Below are positions 9,129-20,291 of a DNA stretch of 64,000 nucleotides, piece by piece. Source of the DNA: Afifella pfennigii DSM 17143 (GTDB lineage: Bacteria > Pseudomonadota > Alphaproteobacteria > Rhizobiales > Afifellaceae); assembly GCF_000688515.1 (NCBI RefSeq), contig NZ_JHZK01000006.1:103210-167209 (forward strand), written 5' to 3'. The notes beneath the pieces were generated by a model. The model was not told the DNA's origin and ran no database searches. It was given only the letters and a program-made list of their open reading frames with translations. Position 1 is the stretch's first letter. Each line of letters opens with the position of its first letter. The position numbers and the translations under genes were made by a program.

Positions 9129-9836
9129 GTGCGACCGGCATCCCGCGCACCTGCATCCGACAAGGCTGCCGAAATTGCGCCTCCGCCCGGCCCGGCGCGT
9201 CGCGCCCGCCTGACGGCCGAGGCTGCGCTCCTCTATCTCGGCGGTCCGCTCGCCATCCATTACGGGGTCGTTGTCTGGAACCTGCGCGTCTTCGTCCTGC
9301 TGGCGGCGGCGCTGCCGGTTCTGGCGCTCATCCTTTGGCTCGACGGCTCTTTCGACCGGCGCCACGCCTTCCACATCGGCGGGACCGGCCGGCATTTTCG
9401 CCGCGTCCTCCTCACCTTTCTGTTAGCCGCGCCCTTGATCGCGCTCTTCACCTACGGGCTCTTTCCGGGCCGCTTCCTGTCCTTGCCGCGCTTTCGCCCG
9501 GAGCTCTGGCTGCTGATTCTCGCCTTCTATCCGTTCGTCTCCGCCGCGCCGCAGGAGCTGCTTTACCGCGTCCTCTTCTTCCACCGCTACCGGACGCTGT
9601 TCGGCGGCCACCGGGCCGTCGCCATCCTCGCCAATGCCGGGCTTTTCGGCTTCGCCCATATCATCTTCGGCAGCGCCGTCTCGGTGGCCGGCTCCTTCGC
9701 CCTTGGGCTGCTCCTGGCGTGGCGCTACGAGACGAGCCGTTCCTTCTGGCCGGTCTGGCTGGAACACGCTTTTTACGGCGCTCTTGCCTTCACCATCGGC
9801 CTCGGCGGCTTCTTCTATCTGAGCGCCGGCGGGTGA
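9129..9836 (+). CDS. CPBP-family intramembrane metalloprotease
   Basis: Predicted multi-pass inner-membrane protein of the CAAX-protease/bacteriocin-processing (Abi/CPBP) family. GTG 9129 is preferred because AGGGAG sits just upstream; an in-frame start at 9069 is possible. Motif 1 reads QELLYR (Glu143, Arg147) where many members have EExxxR. Motif 2 is FGFAH (His177) and motif 3 is WLEHAFYG (His213). Hydrophobic segments cover most of residues 30-230. The substrate is unknown. It sits alone between tRNA-Asp and the nuo operon, with no link to complex I evident. Confidence 0.8.
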   Translation: MRPASRAPASDKAAEIAPPPGPARRARLTAEAALLYLGGPLAIHYGVVVWNLRVFVLLAAALPVLALILWLDGSFDRRHAFHIGGTGRHFRRVLLTFLLAAPLIALFTYGLFPGRFLSLPRFRPELWLLILAFYPFVSAAPQELLYRVLFFHRYRTLFGGHRAVAILANAGLFGFAHIIFGSAVSVAGSFALGLLLAWRYETSRSFWPVWLEHAFYGALAFTIGLGGFFYLSAGG

Positions 9837-9923
9837 GGGAGGGTTGCGCCCGGCCGGCATGCGGTCTAACTGACGCTTGGCTGGGCAGAGGGGTCTCTCC
9901 CGCCGATCACCGCAGCGCAACCA

Positions 9924-9951
9924 TTGACCCTTCTCGGAGCGTCAATAGATA
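9924..9951 (+). promoter_or_regulatory. Probable nuo operon promoter with an overlapping inverted repeat
   Basis: TTGACC (9924-9929) and TAGATA (9946-9951) are separated by 16 bp, just before nuoA. ATTGAC (9923-9928) and GTCAAT (9941-9946) form a perfect inverted repeat across the spacer, a possible operator. Confidence 0.5.
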
Positions 9952-9979
9952 CGGGGTACCGGATGCTCCGGCCGTCAGC

Positions 9980-10345
9980 ATGAACGAGTTACTTCTAAGC
10001 TATCTTCCCATCGTCGTCTTCATCGCCATCGCGCTGGTGATCGGGCTGGCTCTGCTTATCTCGCCGTTCATCGTCGCCTATCGTTCGCCGGATCCAGAAA
10101 AGCTTTCTGCCTACGAATGCGGCTTCAACGCTTTCGACGATGCGCGCATGAAATTCGATGTGCGCTTTTATCTCGTCGCCATCCTGTTCATCATATTCGA
10201 TCTTGAAGTGGCTTTCCTGTTTCCTTGGGCTGTGGCCTTCCACTCCATCGGGTGGTTCGGCTTCTGGTCCATGATGTTGTTCTTAGCTGTTCTAACGATT
10301 GGCTTTATCTACGAGTGGAAGAAGGGAGCTTTGGAATGGGATTGA
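9980..10345 (+). CDS. nuoA: NADH-quinone oxidoreductase subunit A
   Basis: Small membrane subunit of complex I near the quinone-binding junction between the membrane and peripheral arms. It has 121 residues with three hydrophobic segments and the hallmark loop KLSAYECGF, whose cysteine lies near the quinone site. ATG 9980 is chosen because the open frame further upstream overlaps the CPBP gene in another frame. It is the first gene of the nuo operon and its end overlaps nuoB by 10 bp. Confidence 0.96.
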   Translation: MNELLLSYLPIVVFIAIALVIGLALLISPFIVAYRSPDPEKLSAYECGFNAFDDARMKFDVRFYLVAILFIIFDLEVAFLFPWAVAFHSIGWFGFWSMMLFLAVLTIGFIYEWKKGALEWD

Positions 10346-10905
10346 CGGAGACGCGGCCGCGCAGCGACGATCCCCGTCCTCTTGGCCAGGAGGGGAGGCT
10401 GCCGGCTCCCGGCGACCCGTTCTTCACCGAGGTCAACAACGAGCTCGCCGATAAGGGCTTTCTCGTCACCTCCACCGACGAGCTCATCAACTGGGCGCGT
10501 ACCGGCTCCTTGATGTGGATGACCTTCGGGCTCGCCTGCTGCGCGGTTGAGATGATGCATATGTCGATGCCGCGCTATGACGCCGAGCGCTTCGGCTTCG
10601 CCCCGCGCGCCTCGCCGCGCCAGTCCGACGTGATGATCGTCGCCGGCACGCTGACCAACAAGATGGCGCCGGCTCTGCGCAAGGTCTACGACCAGATGCC
10701 GGAGCCCCGCTACGTCATCTCCATGGGCTCCTGCGCCAATGGTGGCGGCTACTACCATTACTCCTATTCGGTGGTGCGCGGCTGCGACCGCGTCGTGCCG
10801 GTCGACATCTATGTGCCAGGATGCCCGCCGACCGCCGAGGCGCTGCTTTATGGCGTCCTGCTTTTGCAGCGGAAGATCCGCCGCACGGGCACGATTGAAC
10901 GGTGA
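10336..10905 (+). CDS. nuoB: NADH-quinone oxidoreductase subunit B
   Basis: Carries cluster N2, the last iron-sulfur cluster before quinone. The four ligands are visible: the tandem Cys68-Cys69 in LACCAVEM, Cys133 in GSCANGG and Cys163 in VPGCPPT. It has 189 residues; ATG 10336 lies inside the last codons of nuoA, suggesting translational coupling. The proline-rich N-terminal 25 residues are variable in the family. Confidence 0.97.
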   Translation: MGLTETRPRSDDPRPLGQEGRLPAPGDPFFTEVNNELADKGFLVTSTDELINWARTGSLMWMTFGLACCAVEMMHMSMPRYDAERFGFAPRASPRQSDVMIVAGTLTNKMAPALRKVYDQMPEPRYVISMGSCANGGGYYHYSYSVVRGCDRVVPVDIYVPGCPPTAEALLYGVLLLQRKIRRTGTIER

Positions 10906-11522
10906 GCGCAGCTATGGCCGATCGTGAAAGCCTGGAGGACATGGCCTCCCATATCGCTGCCCAGCTCGGCGAGAGGGTGAAGGATTCCGTCATCGCCTAT
11001 GGCGAATTGACCATCACCGTCGATCCGATGGATATCATCCAGACGCTGCGCTTTTTGCGTGACGATGCGCGGCTGCAGTTCATCTGCTTCATCGATATCT
11101 GCGGCGTCGATTACCCGGAGCGCCCGCGCCGCTTCGATGTCGTCTACCATCTCCTCAGCCCGCGCCAGAACGCCCGCATCCGCGTCAAGGTGGAGGCGGA
11201 CGAGAACACCGCCGTGCCGAGCGCCATGGAGGTGTTTCCGGGCGCCGATTGGTTCGAGCGGGAGGCCTACGACCTTTACGGCATTCTCTTCTCCGGCCAT
11301 CCCGATCTGCGCCGCATCCTCACCGATTACGGCTTCCGCGGCCATCCGATGCGCAAGGACTTCCCGCTGACCGGCTTCGTGGAGGTGCGCTACGACAACG
11401 ATGTCGGCCGCGTCGTCTACGAGCCGGTGAAGCTGCAGCAGGAATTCCGCAGCTTCGATTTTCTCTCCCCCTGGGAAGGCCCCGATTACGTGCTGCCCGG
11501 CGACGAGAAGGCGGATGGGTAG
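10902..11522 (+). CDS. nuoC: NADH-quinone oxidoreductase subunit C
   Basis: 30-kDa-type subunit of the peripheral arm, packed against NuoD. It contains the family signature [20 protein letters not shown] and ends in [15 protein letters not shown]. The GTG start at 10902 overlaps the nuoB stop (GTGA). An ATG four codons later (10914) is an equally possible start. It is a separate gene, not the NuoCD fusion found in enterobacteria. A 146-bp gap follows before nuoD with nothing recognised in it. Confidence 0.96.
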   Translation: MSAAMADRESLEDMASHIAAQLGERVKDSVIAYGELTITVDPMDIIQTLRFLRDDARLQFICFIDICGVDYPERPRRFDVVYHLLSPRQNARIRVKVEADENTAVPSAMEVFPGADWFEREAYDLYGILFSGHPDLRRILTDYGFRGHPMRKDFPLTGFVEVRYDNDVGRVVYEPVKLQQEFRSFDFLSPWEGPDYVLPGDEKADG

Positions 11523-11668
11523 GCATTGTTGGAAAAGGCGCGATGCGCACGGGCGCGGGCTGCGGTCCCGCATGCGCCTCCCGCATCACGGCGCGGTAAA
11601 GGTGCGAGCGATGGCCCGGCTCTGTAGGCGATTGACGACTGACGAACTGATCACGGACTGCTTGTCCC

Positions 11669-12859
11669 ATGTCTGAAGCTGATCTCCGCAACTTCAATGT
11701 GAACTTCGGCCCGCAACATCCTGCGGCACATGGGGTTCTGCGCCTCGTGCTTGAGCTCGACGGCGAGGTGGTCAAGCGCGTCGATCCGCATATCGGGCTC
11801 CTGCATCGCGGCACCGAGAAGCTGATCGAGCACAAGACCTATCTGCAGGCCGTGCCCTATTTCGACCGGCTCGATTACGTCGCGCCGATGAACCAGGAAC
11901 ACGCCTTCGCCCTGGCGGTGGAACGGCTTCTGGGTCTGGAAGTGCCCAGGCGCGGCCAGCTCATCCGCGTCCTCTACTGCGAGATCGGCCGCATCCTGTC
12001 GCATATCATCCACATCACCACGCATGCGCTCGATGTCGGAGCGCTGACGCCGCCGCTCTGGGGCTTTGAAGAGCGCGAGAAGCTGATGATCTTCTACGAG
12101 CGGGCTTCCGGCGCGCGCATGCATGCGGCCTATTTCCGGCCCGGCGGCGTGCATCAGGATCTGCCGCCGCAGCTCATCGACGACATCTGGGACTTCTGCG
12201 ATCCTTACCTGAAGGTCTGCGACGACCTGGAAGCGCTTCTGACCGAGAACCGCATCTTCAAGCAGCGCAACGTCGATATCGGCGTCACCACGCTGGAGGA
12301 GGCCTGGCGCCGCGGCTTCTCCGGCCCGGTGCTGCGCAGCGCCGGCGCTGCCTGGGACCTCAGGAAGGCGCAGCCCTACGAATGCTACGAGGAGATGGAA
12401 TTCGACATCCCCGTCGGCAAGAACGGCGACGCCTACGATCGCTACCATATCCGCATGGAGGAGATGCGCCAGGCGATCCGCATCATGAAGCAGTGCCTGG
12501 AGAAGCTGCGCTCGCCGGAAGGGGCGGGGCCCGTTTCCACGCATGACGGCAAGGTCGTGCCGCCGCGGCGCAGCGAGATGAAGCGCTCCATGGAAGCGCT
12601 CATCCACCATTTCAAGCTCTACACCGAGGGCTATCACGTGCCGGCCGGCGAGGTGTATGCGGCCGTTGAGGCGCCCAAGGGGGAATTCGGCGTCTATCTC
12701 GTCTCCGACGGCACCAACAAGCCCTATCGCTGCAAGATCCGCGCGCCGGGTTTTGCGCATCTGGCCGGTATGGATTTGATGTCGCGCGGCCACATGCTGG
12801 CCGATGTCGCCTCCGTTCTCGGCTCCATCGACATCGTGTTCGGAGAGGTGGATCGCTGA
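11669..12859 (+). CDS. nuoD: NADH-quinone oxidoreductase subunit D
   Basis: 49-kDa subunit that, with NuoB, forms the quinone-reduction site; it is related to NiFe-hydrogenase large subunits but lacks the metal ligands. It begins with [15 protein letters not shown], where conserved histidines line the quinone headgroup pocket, and ends with the conserved DIVFGEVDR. Its 396 residues match the family. Its stop overlaps the nuoE start (ATGGCC at 12859), so the two are probably translated together. Confidence 0.98.
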   Translation: MSEADLRNFNVNFGPQHPAAHGVLRLVLELDGEVVKRVDPHIGLLHRGTEKLIEHKTYLQAVPYFDRLDYVAPMNQEHAFALAVERLLGLEVPRRGQLIRVLYCEIGRILSHIIHITTHALDVGALTPPLWGFEEREKLMIFYERASGARMHAAYFRPGGVHQDLPPQLIDDIWDFCDPYLKVCDDLEALLTENRIFKQRNVDIGVTTLEEAWRRGFSGPVLRSAGAAWDLRKAQPYECYEEMEFDIPVGKNGDAYDRYHIRMEEMRQAIRIMKQCLEKLRSPEGAGPVSTHDGKVVPPRRSEMKRSMEALIHHFKLYTEGYHVPAGEVYAAVEAPKGEFGVYLVSDGTNKPYRCKIRAPGFAHLAGMDLMSRGHMLADVASVLGSIDIVFGEVDR

Positions 12860-14082
12860 TGGCCGTTCGTCGTCTGGCCGAAGAGCAGCCCGAAAGCTTC
12901 GCCTTCACGGCGGAGAACGCCGCCTGGGCGGAGCGCGAGATCACCAAATACCCCAAGGGGCGGCAGGCCTCGGCGGTGATCGCGCTCCTGTGGCGGGCGC
13001 AGGAACAGGAAGGCTGGGTGTCGGAGCCGGCGATCGAGGTGATCGCCGACATGCTCCACATGCCCAAGATCCGCGTCCTGGAGGTGGCCACCTTCTACAC
13101 CATGTTCCATCTCGCCCCCGTCGGGAAGAAGGCGCATGTGCAAGTCTGCGGCACCACGCCGTGCATGCTGCGCGGGGCGGAGGACATCAAGGAGGTCTGC
13201 CGCCGGCGCATCGCGCCGCACCCGCACGAAGTCTCCGCCGATGGCGGTTTCTCCTGGGAGGAGGTGGAATGTCTCGGCGCCTGCGTGAACGCGCCGGTGG
13301 TGCAGATTTTCGCCGATACCTACGAGGATTTGACGCCCGAAAGCTTCGAAGCCGTGCTGGAGGCGATCGCGCGCGGCGACGAGCCGACGCCGGGCCCGCA
13401 GATCGACCGCCAATTCGGCGCCCCGGCTTCCGGCCCGACGACGCTGTTCGACGTGGAGGGCGGCTCGGAGCGCACGCCGCGCCAATGGAAGGCGGCGCCT
13501 TACCCGCAAGGCGGCGAGAGCGCCACTTCCGGCAATGGCGCTGCGCTCGGTGACAAGGCGCCCAACCCGGCCGCGGAAGACGTGGCCGGCGGCGCCCCCG
13601 CCACGCCGCGCGAGGCCACCGGGCGCGAGGAAAAGGCGGCTTCGCCCAACGGCAAGCAGCAAAAGGCCGGCCGGCCGACCGCGACGGGCCGCCCCGACGA
13701 GGAGGCCGCCCGCTCCAGCCCCACCGACAACGGCGAGAACCTCGCCGCCGGGCCGCACAAGGCGACGACCAAGGAGCGCATCGAAGCCGAGACGGAGGAC
13801 GACGACGAGCCTGAGGCGCGCGCCGACGCGGCGGGCAAGCGCCCCGCCGCGCTCGCCGAGCCAGAGGGCAAGAAGGACGATCTGAAGCAGATTTCCGGCG
13901 TCGGCCCGGTGCTTGAGGAAAAGCTCAACGGCCTCGGTATCTGGCATTTTCGCCAGATCGCCGCCTGGAAGGGCGAGGAGATCGCCTGGATGGACGAATA
14001 CCTGCATTTCAAGGGCCGCATCGAGCGCGACGACTGGGTGGGTCAGGCCGAGAGGCTGGCCGAGAAGAGCGGGCAAGCCTGA
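12859..14082 (+). CDS. nuoE: NADH-quinone oxidoreductase subunit E with C-terminal helix-hairpin-helix extension
   Basis: 24-kDa thioredoxin-fold subunit carrying the 2Fe-2S cluster N1a, paired with NuoF. Cluster ligands are Cys97, Cys102, Cys138 and Cys142. The usual NuoE core ends near residue 165. Here it is followed by about 170 residues of low-complexity Ala/Pro/charged linker and a compact module at 338-407 ([11 protein letters not shown] to [10 protein letters not shown]). The same module recurs at the end of the gene between nuoF and nuoG and of ribosomal protein S2. Its role is unknown; helix-hairpin-helix folds often bind nucleic acid or proteins. Confidence 0.95.
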   Translation: MAVRRLAEEQPESFAFTAENAAWAEREITKYPKGRQASAVIALLWRAQEQEGWVSEPAIEVIADMLHMPKIRVLEVATFYTMFHLAPVGKKAHVQVCGTTPCMLRGAEDIKEVCRRRIAPHPHEVSADGGFSWEEVECLGACVNAPVVQIFADTYEDLTPESFEAVLEAIARGDEPTPGPQIDRQFGAPASGPTTLFDVEGGSERTPRQWKAAPYPQGGESATSGNGAALGDKAPNPAAEDVAGGAPATPREATGREEKAASPNGKQQKAGRPTATGRPDEEAARSSPTDNGENLAAGPHKATTKERIEAETEDDDEPEARADAAGKRPAALAEPEGKKDDLKQISGVGPVLEEKLNGLGIWHFRQIAAWKGEEIAWMDEYLHFKGRIERDDWVGQAERLAEKSGQA

Positions 14083-14169
14083 TGTCCGCAACCTGGCCGC
14101 CGGCCGTTGCCCGGCCGCATTCCTGCCTGGCCGCCTTGCGCCGGCGCGACGACGAAGAGAGCCGAGATC

Positions 14170-15477
14170 ATGCTCGCCGATAAGGACCGTATCTTCACCA
14201 ATCTCTACGGCCTCCACGATCCGGGGCTGAAGGCGGCGCAAAAGCGCGGCCAGTGGGACGGCACCAAGGAGCTTCTGGCCAAGGGCCGCGACTGGATCAT
14301 CGACGAGGTCAAGAAGTCGGGTCTCAGGGGCCGGGGCGGGGCCGGCTTCCCGACCGGGCTCAAATGGTCCTTCATGCCCAAGCAATCAGAGGACCGACCG
14401 CATTATCTGGTCGTCAACGCCGACGAATCGGAGCCCGGCACCTGCAAGGACCGGGAGATCATGCGCCACGACCCGCATATTCTCCTGGAAGGCTGCCTCA
14501 TCGCCTCCTTCGCCATGGGCGCGCATGCCTGCTACATCTATATCCGCGGCGAATACATCCGCGAGCGCGAAGCGCTGCAGCGGGCGATCGACGAGGCCTA
14601 TGAGGCGCGCCTCATCGGCAAGGACAACCTCAACGGCTGGGATTTCGACGTCTACATCGCCCATGGCGCCGGCGCCTATATCTGCGGCGAGGAGACGGCG
14701 CTCCTGGAAAGCCTGGAGGGCAAGAAGGGCCAGCCGCGCCTGAAGCCGCCTTTCCCGGCCAATGTCGGCCTTTATGGCTGCCCGACCACCGTCAACAACG
14801 TGGAATCCATCGCCGTCACGCCGGAGATCCTGCGCCGCGGCGGCGACTGGTTCGCCGGCATCGGCAAGGAGAACAACACCGGCACCAAGCTCTTCTGCAT
14901 CTCAGGGCATGTGAACCAGCCCTGCACGGTGGAAGAGGCGATGTCGATCCCGTTCCGCGAGCTCATCGACCGCCATTGCGGCGGCATCCGCGGCGGCTGG
15001 GACAATCTTCTCGCCGTCATCCCCGGCGGCTCCTCCGTGCCGCTGGTGCCGGCCGAGCAGATCATCGACTGCCCGATGGACTTCGATTCGTTGCGCGCGC
15101 TGAAATCCGGCCTCGGCACGGCGGCCGTCATCGTCATGGACAAATCGACGGATATCGTCCGCGCCATCTCCCGCATCGCCTATTTCTACAAGCACGAGAG
15201 CTGCGGCCAGTGCACGCCCTGCCGCGAGGGCACCGGCTGGATGTGGCGGGTGCTGGAGCGCATGGCGCGCGGCGAGGCGGAAAAACGCGAGATCGACATG
15301 CTGCTCGAAGTGACCTATCAGGTCGAAGGCCATACGATCTGCGCTTTGGGCGATGCCGCCGCCTGGCCCGTCCAGGGCCTCATCCGCCATTTCCGGCCGG
15401 AGATCGAAAAGCGCATCGACCGCTACACGGCCAATCCGAATACGGAGACACGTGTCGTCCTGGAGGCGGCGGAATGA
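14170..15477 (+). CDS. nuoF: NADH-quinone oxidoreductase subunit F
   Basis: 51-kDa NADH-binding subunit with FMN and the 4Fe-4S cluster N3; electrons enter complex I here. Visible are the NADH/FMN glycine-rich loop [13 protein letters not shown], the motif [14 protein letters not shown], and the cluster ligands in [11 protein letters not shown] plus the downstream HTICALGD cysteine. ATG 14170 gives 435 residues. An in-frame upstream ATG at 14107 would add a poorly conserved, proline-rich leader and is not preferred. Confidence 0.98.
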   Translation: MLADKDRIFTNLYGLHDPGLKAAQKRGQWDGTKELLAKGRDWIIDEVKKSGLRGRGGAGFPTGLKWSFMPKQSEDRPHYLVVNADESEPGTCKDREIMRHDPHILLEGCLIASFAMGAHACYIYIRGEYIREREALQRAIDEAYEARLIGKDNLNGWDFDVYIAHGAGAYICGEETALLESLEGKKGQPRLKPPFPANVGLYGCPTTVNNVESIAVTPEILRRGGDWFAGIGKENNTGTKLFCISGHVNQPCTVEEAMSIPFRELIDRHCGGIRGGWDNLLAVIPGGSSVPLVPAEQIIDCPMDFDSLRALKSGLGTAAVIVMDKSTDIVRAISRIAYFYKHESCGQCTPCREGTGWMWRVLERMARGEAEKREIDMLLEVTYQVEGHTICALGDAAAWPVQGLIRHFRPEIEKRIDRYTANPNTETRVVLEAAE

Positions 15478-15520
15478 GGCGAGCGGATTGCCCGGACGGA
15501 TGCACAGGAGGGGCTCGACC

Positions 15521-16273
15521 ATGATGCAGAGGAAGAGGCCGAGCGAGGGCGGCGGCCCGTCCGAGACGCATGCCGATCTTCTCGCGCTCGCCAATCCCTT
15601 CGCTTTCCTGGCGGCCGGCATTGCCGTTTCCTATGGCACGGTGCTTGGCATGAGCGAGGCCTTCGCGCGCCGCACCGGCTTCGCCTCGCCGCTCCATGGC
15701 GCGCCTGCCGCCTCGCGCCCCGCCCCCGCTGCTTCGGCTCCCGCTGCTTCTGGGGACGCCGCTTCGGGGGGCGCCGCTTCGGCACCCTGTGCCCTGGAGG
15801 TGGATCTGCAGGCCCCGCCGGTCGAAGCGCTCGCCCGGCCGATCCTGGACGCGGCGCTGGAGCAGGCGGCCGAGGAGGCCAAGTCGGCGGAAGAGACGCC
15901 GGCGAGAGCGCCGCGCAAGCGGCCGGCCATGCGCCAATCGGCCAACCGCACCGTGCGCCTTGTGCGCAAGCCCGCCGACGGCAAGACGGGCAAGGCCACC
16001 GGCGCTCGCCGCGCCGCTTCCGTGCGGCTCAAGCGGCCTTACGGGCTTGAGGCGCCGCGCGCCGGCAAGGCGGACGACTTGAAGCTTATCTCCGGCATCG
16101 GCGAGCGGCTGGAGACGGTGCTGAACGATCTCGGCATCTATCATTTCGACCAGATCGCCGCCTGGAGCGAGGCGGAGATCGCCTGGATCGACGACTACCT
16201 CCACTTCAAGGGCCGCGTGAAGCGCAGCGACTGGCTGCCCCAGGCCCAGAGGCTGATGGCTGCCGCCCGCTGA
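15521..16273 (+). CDS. Helix-hairpin-helix domain protein encoded between nuoF and nuoG
   Basis: Not a canonical complex I subunit. ATG 15521 follows AGGAGGGG and gives 250 residues. Residues 20-45 are hydrophobic (FAFLAAGIAVSYGTVLGM) and could be one membrane segment. Residues 60-180 are an Ala/Pro-rich, then strongly basic, low-complexity linker. Residues 183-250 are the module also found on NuoE and S2 (DDLKLISGIGE to FKGRVKRSDW). The position inside the operon, with 24 bp before nuoG, suggests a complex I accessory or assembly role. That role is inference. Confidence 0.8.
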   Translation: MMQRKRPSEGGGPSETHADLLALANPFAFLAAGIAVSYGTVLGMSEAFARRTGFASPLHGAPAASRPAPAASAPAASGDAASGGAASAPCALEVDLQAPPVEALARPILDAALEQAAEEAKSAEETPARAPRKRPAMRQSANRTVRLVRKPADGKTGKATGARRAASVRLKRPYGLEAPRAGKADDLKLISGIGERLETVLNDLGIYHFDQIAAWSEAEIAWIDDYLHFKGRVKRSDWLPQAQRLMAAAR

Positions 16274-16297
16274 CGGGCGAGGCGCACGGGATACGGT

Positions 16298-18403
16298 ATG
16301 ACAGAGACGAAGACGCTCATTATCGACGATGTGGAGGTGGAGGTCCCGGCGACCTACACGCTCCTGCAGGCCTGCGAGGCGGCCGGCGCGGAAATCCCGC
16401 GCTTCTGCTTCCATGAGCGGCTGTCGATTGCCGGCAATTGCCGCATGTGCCTGGTGGAGCTGAAGGGCGCCCCCAAGCCGGTTGCCTCCTGCGCCTATGC
16501 CGTGCGCGATTGCCGCCCCGGTCCCAATGGCGAGCCGCCGCGGGTCTTGACCCGCTCGCCGATGACCAAGAAGGCGCGCGAGGGAGTGATGGAGTTCCTG
16601 CTCATCAACCATCCGCTCGACTGCCCCATCTGCGACCAGGGCGGGGAATGCGACCTGCAGGACCAGGCGATGGCCTATGGCGTCGATTCCTCGCGCTTCC
16701 AGGAGAACAAGCGGGCGGTGGAGGACAAATATATCGGCCCGCTGGTCAAGACGATCATGACGCGCTGCATCCATTGCACGCGCTGCATCCGCTTCTCCAC
16801 CGAGGTCGCCGGCGTCTCCGAACTCGGCGCCACCGGGCGCGGCGAGGATATGGAGATCACCACCTATCTCGAAAGCGCCATGACGTCGGAGCTGCAGGGC
16901 AACGTCATCGACCTGTGCCCGGTCGGGGCGCTGACCTCGCGCCCCTATGCCTTCAAGGCGCGGCCCTGGGAGCTCAACAAGACCGAATCGGTCGATGTCA
17001 TGGACGCGCTCGGCTCCGCCATCCGGGTCGATTCGCGCAACACCGAGGTGATGCGCGTCCTGCCGCGCACCAACGAGGCGGTGAACGAGGAGTGGATCTC
17101 CGACAAGACCCGCTTCATCTTCGACGGTCTTCGCACCCAGCGGCTCGACAGGCCCTATCTTCGCGAGAACGGCAAGCTTCGGCCCGCCAGTTGGCAGGAG
17201 GCCTTCGCCGCCATCGCCGAGAAGGTGAAGGCCGCGCCGGCGGAGCGCATCGGCGCCATCGCCGGCGATATGGCGAGCGTGGAGGAGATGTTCGCGCTGA
17301 AGAGCCTGATGCACTGGCTCGGTTCGCAGAACATCGATTGCCGCGAGCCCCATTCGGCGCTGCATCCAAGGCACGGGCGCGCCAGCTATGTTTTCGGCTC
17401 CACCATCGCCGGCATCGAGGAAGCCGATGCCATCCTTCTCGTCGGCGCCAATCCGCGCCTTGAGGCGGCCGTCCTCAATGCGCGCATCCGCAAGGCCTGG
17501 CGCGCCGCCGGCACGCCCGTCGGCGTCATCGGCGAGCCGGCCGATCTCACCTATGCCTATCAGCATCTGGGCGCCGGCCCGGCCTCGCTCGCCGCCTTGG
17601 CGGCCGGCGAGATCGATTTCCTGAAGGTGCTGGAGACGGCCGAGCGGCCGATGATCGTTCTGGGGCAGGGGGCTCTCGCCCGTCCCGACGGCGAGGCGAT
17701 TCTTGCGACCGCCGCCGCGCTTGCGGAACGCGTTGGCGCCCTTGGCGGGGAATGGAACGGCTTCAACGTCCTGCACACGGCCGCCTCGCGCGTCGGCGGG
17801 CTCGATCTCGCTTTCGTGCCGGGCGAGGCGGGCCATGCCAGCGCCGCCATGCTCGGGCTTGAGGGCGAAGCGCCGCTCGATGTCCTTTTCCTGCTCGGCG
17901 CCGACGAGATGCCGCTCGATGCGCTTGGCGGTACCTTCCTTGTCTATATCGGCAGCCATGGCGACCGCGGCGCCCACCGCGCCGACGTCATCCTGCCGGG
18001 TGCCGCCTATACGGAGAAGTCCGGCACCTACGTCAACACGGAGGGCCGGGTGCAGATGGCCAACCGCGCCGTCTTCCCACCGGGCGATGCGCGCGAGGAT
18101 TGGTCGATCCTGCGGGCGCTTTCGGAGGTTCTCGGCGTCAAGCTGCACTTTGATTCGCTGCCGGAGCTGCGCGCCCGTCTTTACGAGGCCGATTCGCGCT
18201 TCCTTGCCCTCGATGAGATTCCGCAAGAGGCCCCCTCCGGCCTCAGGAAGCTGGCCCGCGCCAGGGCGGGGGATTTGGGCGAGGCGCCTTTCGCCAGCCC
18301 CATCGTCGACTATTTCTTGACCAACCCCATCGCCCGCGCCTCCGCGGTGATGGCCGAATGCTCCGCGCTGCGCCTCGGTCCGCGCGCAGAGGCGGCGGAA
18401 TAG
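16298..18403 (+). CDS. nuoG: NADH-quinone oxidoreductase subunit G
   Basis: Largest peripheral-arm subunit, with a ferredoxin-like N-terminus followed by a molybdopterin-oxidoreductase-like domain. Iron-sulfur ligands are visible in order: [16 protein letters not shown] for the 2Fe-2S cluster, [14 protein letters not shown] with its preceding histidine, and [10 protein letters not shown] plus [10 protein letters not shown] for the 4Fe-4S clusters. The C-terminal half keeps the fold ([25 protein letters not shown]) but not a molybdenum site. It has 701 residues. Confidence 0.98.
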   Translation: MTETKTLIIDDVEVEVPATYTLLQACEAAGAEIPRFCFHERLSIAGNCRMCLVELKGAPKPVASCAYAVRDCRPGPNGEPPRVLTRSPMTKKAREGVMEFLLINHPLDCPICDQGGECDLQDQAMAYGVDSSRFQENKRAVEDKYIGPLVKTIMTRCIHCTRCIRFSTEVAGVSELGATGRGEDMEITTYLESAMTSELQGNVIDLCPVGALTSRPYAFKARPWELNKTESVDVMDALGSAIRVDSRNTEVMRVLPRTNEAVNEEWISDKTRFIFDGLRTQRLDRPYLRENGKLRPASWQEAFAAIAEKVKAAPAERIGAIAGDMASVEEMFALKSLMHWLGSQNIDCREPHSALHPRHGRASYVFGSTIAGIEEADAILLVGANPRLEAAVLNARIRKAWRAAGTPVGVIGEPADLTYAYQHLGAGPASLAALAAGEIDFLKVLETAERPMIVLGQGALARPDGEAILATAAALAERVGALGGEWNGFNVLHTAASRVGGLDLAFVPGEAGHASAAMLGLEGEAPLDVLFLLGADEMPLDALGGTFLVYIGSHGDRGAHRADVILPGAAYTEKSGTYVNTEGRVQMANRAVFPPGDAREDWSILRALSEVLGVKLHFDSLPELRARLYEADSRFLALDEIPQEAPSGLRKLARARAGDLGEAPFASPIVDYFLTNPIARASAVMAECSALRLGPRAEAAE

Positions 18404-18407
18404 GCAA

Positions 18408-19469
18408 ATGAACGGCTTCCTCGATACCTATCTCATTCCCGGCGCCATCATGGTCGGCCAGAGCCTGCTTCTTTTGAGCGTGCTCCTGGTCATCATTGCT
18501 TATCTGCTTTACGCCGACCGCAAGATCTGGGCGGCCGTGCAGCTGCGGCGCGGCCCGAACGTGGTCGGGCCCTGGGGCCTGTTCCAATCCTTCGCCGACC
18601 TTTTGAAATTCGTCCTCAAGGAGCCGGTCATCCCGGCGCCTTCCGACAAGACGATCTTCCTCTTGGCGCCGCTCGTTTCCACGGTGCTGGCGCTGGCGGC
18701 CTGGGCGGTGATCCCGGTCGATGCCGGCTGGGTCATCGCCGACATCAATGTCGGCGTGCTCTACGTCTTCGCCATCGCCTCCCTGGAAGTCTATGGCGTC
18801 ATCATGGGCGGCTGGGCGTCGAACTCCAAATACGCCTTCCTCGGCTCGCTGCGTTCGGCCGCGCAGATGGTCTCCTACGAGGTCTCCATCGGCTTCGTCA
18901 TCATCACCGTGCTTTTGTGCGTCGGCTCGCTCAACTTCACCGACATCGTGCTGGCGCAGACGGAAGGCATCGGCACCTCGATCGGCATGCCGAGCAGCCT
19001 GCTGGACTGGCATTGGCTGCCGCTCTTCCCGATGTTCGTCATCTTCTTCATTTCCGGGCTGGCGGAGACCAACCGCCCGCCATTCGACCTGCCGGAAGCC
19101 GAGTCGGAGCTCGTCGCCGGCTTCATGGTGGAATATTCCTCCACCCCCTACATGCTCTTCATGCTTGGCGAATACGTCGCCATCACGCTGATTTGCGCGC
19201 TGACGACGACGCTCTTCCTCGGCGGCTGGCTGCCGCCGGTCGATATCGCCCCGTTTAACTGGGTGCCTGGCGTCGTCTGGTTCGTGCTGAAGCTCTGCTT
19301 CGTCTTTTTCATGTTCGCCATGGTCAAGGCGATCGTGCCGCGCTATCGCTACGACCAGCTGATGCGGCTCGGCTGGAAGGTGTTCCTGCCGCTTTCGCTT
19401 GCCGCCGTCGTCATCGTCGCCCTCGTTCTGCAGCTCACGGGCTGGGGCGGCGTGCCGATGGCGGGATGA
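18408..19469 (+). CDS. nuoH: NADH-quinone oxidoreductase subunit H
   Basis: Membrane-arm subunit that forms most of the quinone access chamber. It has 353 residues and about eight or nine membrane segments. The conserved loops are [18 protein letters not shown] near the start and [19 protein letters not shown] in the middle, plus [14 protein letters not shown] near the end. It starts 4 bp after nuoG. Confidence 0.98.
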   Translation: MNGFLDTYLIPGAIMVGQSLLLLSVLLVIIAYLLYADRKIWAAVQLRRGPNVVGPWGLFQSFADLLKFVLKEPVIPAPSDKTIFLLAPLVSTVLALAAWAVIPVDAGWVIADINVGVLYVFAIASLEVYGVIMGGWASNSKYAFLGSLRSAAQMVSYEVSIGFVIITVLLCVGSLNFTDIVLAQTEGIGTSIGMPSSLLDWHWLPLFPMFVIFFISGLAETNRPPFDLPEAESELVAGFMVEYSSTPYMLFMLGEYVAITLICALTTTLFLGGWLPPVDIAPFNWVPGVVWFVLKLCFVFFMFAMVKAIVPRYRYDQLMRLGWKVFLPLSLAAVVIVALVLQLTGWGGVPMAG

Positions 19470-19476
19470 GGCCGAG

Positions 19477-19704
19477 ATGCTTTCGGACAGCGAGTTGTCC
19501 TGGATCGGTGGCGCCGTGGGCCTAGCTTTCAGCATCGCCGACTATATCTTGTTCGGTGTGGTGATGGACCGCGCGAGACGCCGCGGGGAAGGCGGCTCCG
19601 GCATGGCCGCGCTCGATTTTGCCCGTAAGCTGCAGCTTGTGCTCTTTCCGGTCGTCGGCTGGTTTGTGGCGCCGCTGCTTGTCAGAAGTTTCGGAGGTTC
19701 GTGA
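19477..19704 (+). CDS. Small membrane protein between nuoH and nuoI
   Basis: A 75-residue protein not recognised as a known complex I subunit. It has two hydrophobic stretches ([20 protein letters not shown] and [18 protein letters not shown]) separated by a basic, glycine-rich turn, which suggests a two-pass membrane hairpin. It starts 7 bp after the nuoH stop, and its TGA overlaps the nuoI ATG (TGATG), so it appears to be translated as part of the operon. A role in complex I assembly or stability is only an inference from position. Confidence 0.7.
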   Translation: MLSDSELSWIGGAVGLAFSIADYILFGVVMDRARRRGEGGSGMAALDFARKLQLVLFPVVGWFVAPLLVRSFGGS

Positions 19705-20195
19705 TGGCGGCTCTTCGCCAGGCGGCGGGATCGCTCATTCTGAAGGAGTTCGTCGTCGCCCTTGCGCTGGCCATGCGCTACTTTTTCGCACCCAAGGCGA
19801 CGCTCAACTATCCGCACGAAAAGGGCGCCATCTCACCGCGCTTTCGCGGCGAGCATGCGCTGCGCCGTTACCCCAATGGCGAGGAGCGCTGCATTGCCTG
19901 CAAGCTGTGCGAGGCGATCTGTCCGGCGCAGGCCATCACCATCGAGGCGGGCCCCCGGCGCAACGACGGAACCCGCCGCACCGTCCGCTATGATATTGAT
20001 ATGGTGAAGTGCATTTATTGCGGCTTCTGCCAGGAGGCATGCCCGGTGGACGCCATTGTGGAGGGGCCGAACTTCGAATTCGCCACCGAAACGCGCGAGG
20101 AGCTCTACTACGATAAGTTCAAGCTGCTCGCCAACGGCGATCGCTGGGAGCGCGAGATCGCGCGCAACATCGCTCTCGACGCGCCCTATCGCTAA
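19704..20195 (+). CDS. nuoI: NADH-quinone oxidoreductase subunit I
   Basis: 8-Fe ferredoxin-type subunit carrying clusters N6a and N6b, linking NuoG to NuoB. The two binding motifs are [12 protein letters not shown] and [12 protein letters not shown], and the family start [15 protein letters not shown] is clear. ATG 19704 is chosen over the adjacent GTG 19701 because it gives 6-nt spacing from GGAGG. It has 163 residues. Confidence 0.97.
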   Translation: MAALRQAAGSLILKEFVVALALAMRYFFAPKATLNYPHEKGAISPRFRGEHALRRYPNGEERCIACKLCEAICPAQAITIEAGPRRNDGTRRTVRYDIDMVKCIYCGFCQEACPVDAIVEGPNFEFATETREELYYDKFKLLANGDRWEREIARNIALDAPYR

Positions 20196-20291
20196 TCCGC
20201 GAGCTGGGCCAAATCCGCGCAGGCACGGCTGGACGCTCCGCCGGGCCTTCGCTAAACAACTGCCGCCGCACGCCACCTTATCCCGGACGAG

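Noticed and set aside
15380..18226. Minus-strand open frame of about 950 codons opposite nuoG
   Set aside because: The same high-GC shadow effect; nuoG on the plus strand has all its iron-sulfur motifs.
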